Of a stretch of DNA of 14,349 nucleotides, positions 13,408 through 14,349 are shown one piece after another (positions within the stretch are counted from its first letter, which is position 1; each line of letters starts with the position of its first letter). Origin of the DNA: JAJPJQ01 sp036522615 (GTDB lineage Bacteria; Desulfobacterota; Binatia; UBA9968). The DNA lies in contig DATDFN010000255.1 in NCBI GenBank assembly GCA_036522615.1, forward strand, positions 1 through 14,349, read 5' to 3'. The notes under the pieces are model-generated. The model did not search any database. It saw only the letters and a list, made by a program, of their open reading frames with translations, and was not told where the DNA came from. The position numbers and the translations under genes are program-made.

Positions 13408-14349
13408 ATGGAGAAAAACCGTTTCGTGCTCTCGCGTGTCTTTTTCGTTTTCGCTCTAAGCCTTACCATTTTCGCCGCTTCCGCCCTGATTCCGGCCGGT
13501 GCCTTGGCGCAAAAAGGACGGATCAAGGTCGCGACGCAGACGCCGCTCTCGGGCGAGCAGGCCGCGCTCGGCGAGCCGATCAAGCTCGGCGCGCAGCTCG
13601 CGGTCGAAGAGGCGGTCAAACGCTTCAAAGCGCTCGGCTACGATCTGGTTCTCGTCCCCTACGACGATCAAGCGAAGCCCGAAGTCGGCGTCGCCAACGC
13701 GCGGAATCTCGCCGCCGATCCCGACGTGCTGTTGGTGGTCGGCCACTTCAACTCCGGCGTCGCGCTTCCCTCCTCCGATGTCTATAAAGAGTCGATGCTG
13801 GCGATGATCTCGCCGGCGAACACGGCGACGGAAATCACCGACCGCGGCTATCCGAACGTCAACCGCGTTTGTGGCCGCGACGACATCCAGGGGCCGCTCG
13901 GCGCGAAGTTCGCCGCCCAGGACTTAAAGCTCAAGACCGTTTACATCATCCAGGACAAGACGCCGTACGGACAAGGCGTGTCGAGCAACTTTCGCGACGA
14001 GGCGAAAAAGCTCGGCATGCAGGTGCTGGGCTTCGAGGGAACCGAAGAGAAGACGAATTTCGGGCCGTTGATCATTCCACTGAAGGCAAAAAATCCCGAC
14101 CTCATCTACTTCGGCGGCATCTTCAACCAGGGCGGCCTGCTGCTGAGACAGTTGCGCGAAAAAGGCGTCAAGTCGGCTTTCATGGGCCCGGACGGCCTCG
14201 ACGATCCCGAGATCGTGAAGATCGCCGGCAAGCGCATCACCGGCGCGTACTACACGACGGTCGCCGCGCCGGTCGGCTACAACCCCGACTCCGCCGCGTT
14301 CGCCGCGAAGTTCAAGCAGCGCTTCGGCAAGGACGTGCAGTCGTTCGGC
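13408..14349 (+). CDS. ABC transporter substrate-binding protein, branched-chain amino acid (LivK) type, C-terminus cut by window edge
   Basis: This is a periplasmic binding protein that captures a solute, classically leucine, isoleucine and valine but often other small molecules, and delivers it to an ABC importer. The 314 residues present start with a typical signal peptide: basic MEKNRFVLSR, a hydrophobic core, and a cleavage site ALA/QK near residue 34. The mature protein begins KVATQTPLSGEQAALGEPIKLGAQLA, the standard opening of the type 1 periplasmic-binding fold. VVGHFNSGVALPSS, ISPANTATEITDRGYPNVNRVCGRDDIQG and YIIQDKTPYGQG are all characteristic. Roughly the last 60-80 residues lie beyond the window, where livH, livM, livG and livF homologues might follow. 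The ATG at 13408 has no Shine-Dalgarno and may be a leaderless start. The ligand cannot be told from sequence. Confidence 0.93.
   Translation, partial: MEKNRFVLSRVFFVFALSLTIFAASALIPAGALAQKGRIKVATQTPLSGEQAALGEPIKLGAQLAVEEAVKRFKALGYDLVLVPYDDQAKPEVGVANARNLAADPDVLLVVGHFNSGVALPSSDVYKESMLAMISPANTATEITDRGYPNVNRVCGRDDIQGPLGAKFAAQDLKLKTVYIIQDKTPYGQGVSSNFRDEAKKLGMQVLGFEGTEEKTNFGPLIIPLKAKNPDLIYFGGIFNQGGLLLRQLREKGVKSAFMGPDGLDDPEIVKIAGKRITGAYYTTVAAPVGYNPDSAAFAAKFKQRFGKDVQSFG

Noticed and set aside
1..14349. tRNA, rRNA, CRISPR, insertion sequence, toxin-antitoxin or phage features
   Set aside because: No cloverleaf-like sequence, regular repeat-spacer array, transposase or terminal inverted repeats, or small toxin-antitoxin pair was visible on either strand. 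All intergenic gaps are below 140 bp, apart from stretches already assigned.

Overview
The window is GC-rich (above 60% by eye), densely coded bacterial chromosome. It holds fourteen protein genes on both strands, with short gaps and several small overlaps. No tRNA, rRNA, CRISPR array, transposase or phage gene was found, and no stretch over 300 bases lacks a gene. The host is probably Gram-negative: there is a NagZ-type hexosaminidase, a lipobox lipoprotein and a periplasmic ABC binding protein. The order deoxynucleoside kinase-panB-panC and the plant-type glutamate-cysteine ligase would suit an uncultured deltaproteobacterial or Binatota-like lineage, but that placement is inference at low confidence.

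Region 1 (1-2342, minus strand) is a pantothenate cluster: deoxynucleoside kinase, panB (ketopantoate hydroxymethyltransferase) and panC (pantoate-beta-alanine ligase, cut by the window edge). A canonical hairpin plus T-run sits between the kinase and panB, directly before the panB ribosome binding site.

Region 2 (2435-5016, plus strand) is a two-gene unit: an APC-superfamily amino acid permease and, 2 bp later, nagZ for peptidoglycan recycling. nagZ overlaps the convergent gshA by 16 bp.

Region 3 (5001-7371, minus strand) is a sulfur-metabolism pair, mtnA then gshA, overlapping by 17 bp and preceded by a good sigma-70-like promoter. A small membrane protein gene diverges from it.

Region 4 (7684-9183, minus strand) has a zinc alcohol/aldehyde dehydrogenase followed by acpS. 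The divergent htrA-type serine protease (9319-10353) and an alpha/beta-hydrolase lipoprotein (10413-11258) lie on the plus strand. The 135-bp adh-htrA intergenic region carries three copies of CTTTACAA.

Region 5 (11274-13361) is a likely electrophile or redox-stress module: an HxlR-family regulator diverging from two pirin genes of different subtypes. A 32-bp inverted repeat overlaps the pirin promoter and is probably the regulator's operator. The window ends in a truncated branched-chain amino-acid-type ABC binding protein (13408 onward), which may be transcribed without a leader.

The genes are recognisable housekeeping and stress families. I found no clear evidence of a wholly new system. 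The most interesting signals are regulatory: the panB attenuator-like element, the HxlR/pirin operator, and the palindromic leaderless-type promoter before the binding protein.
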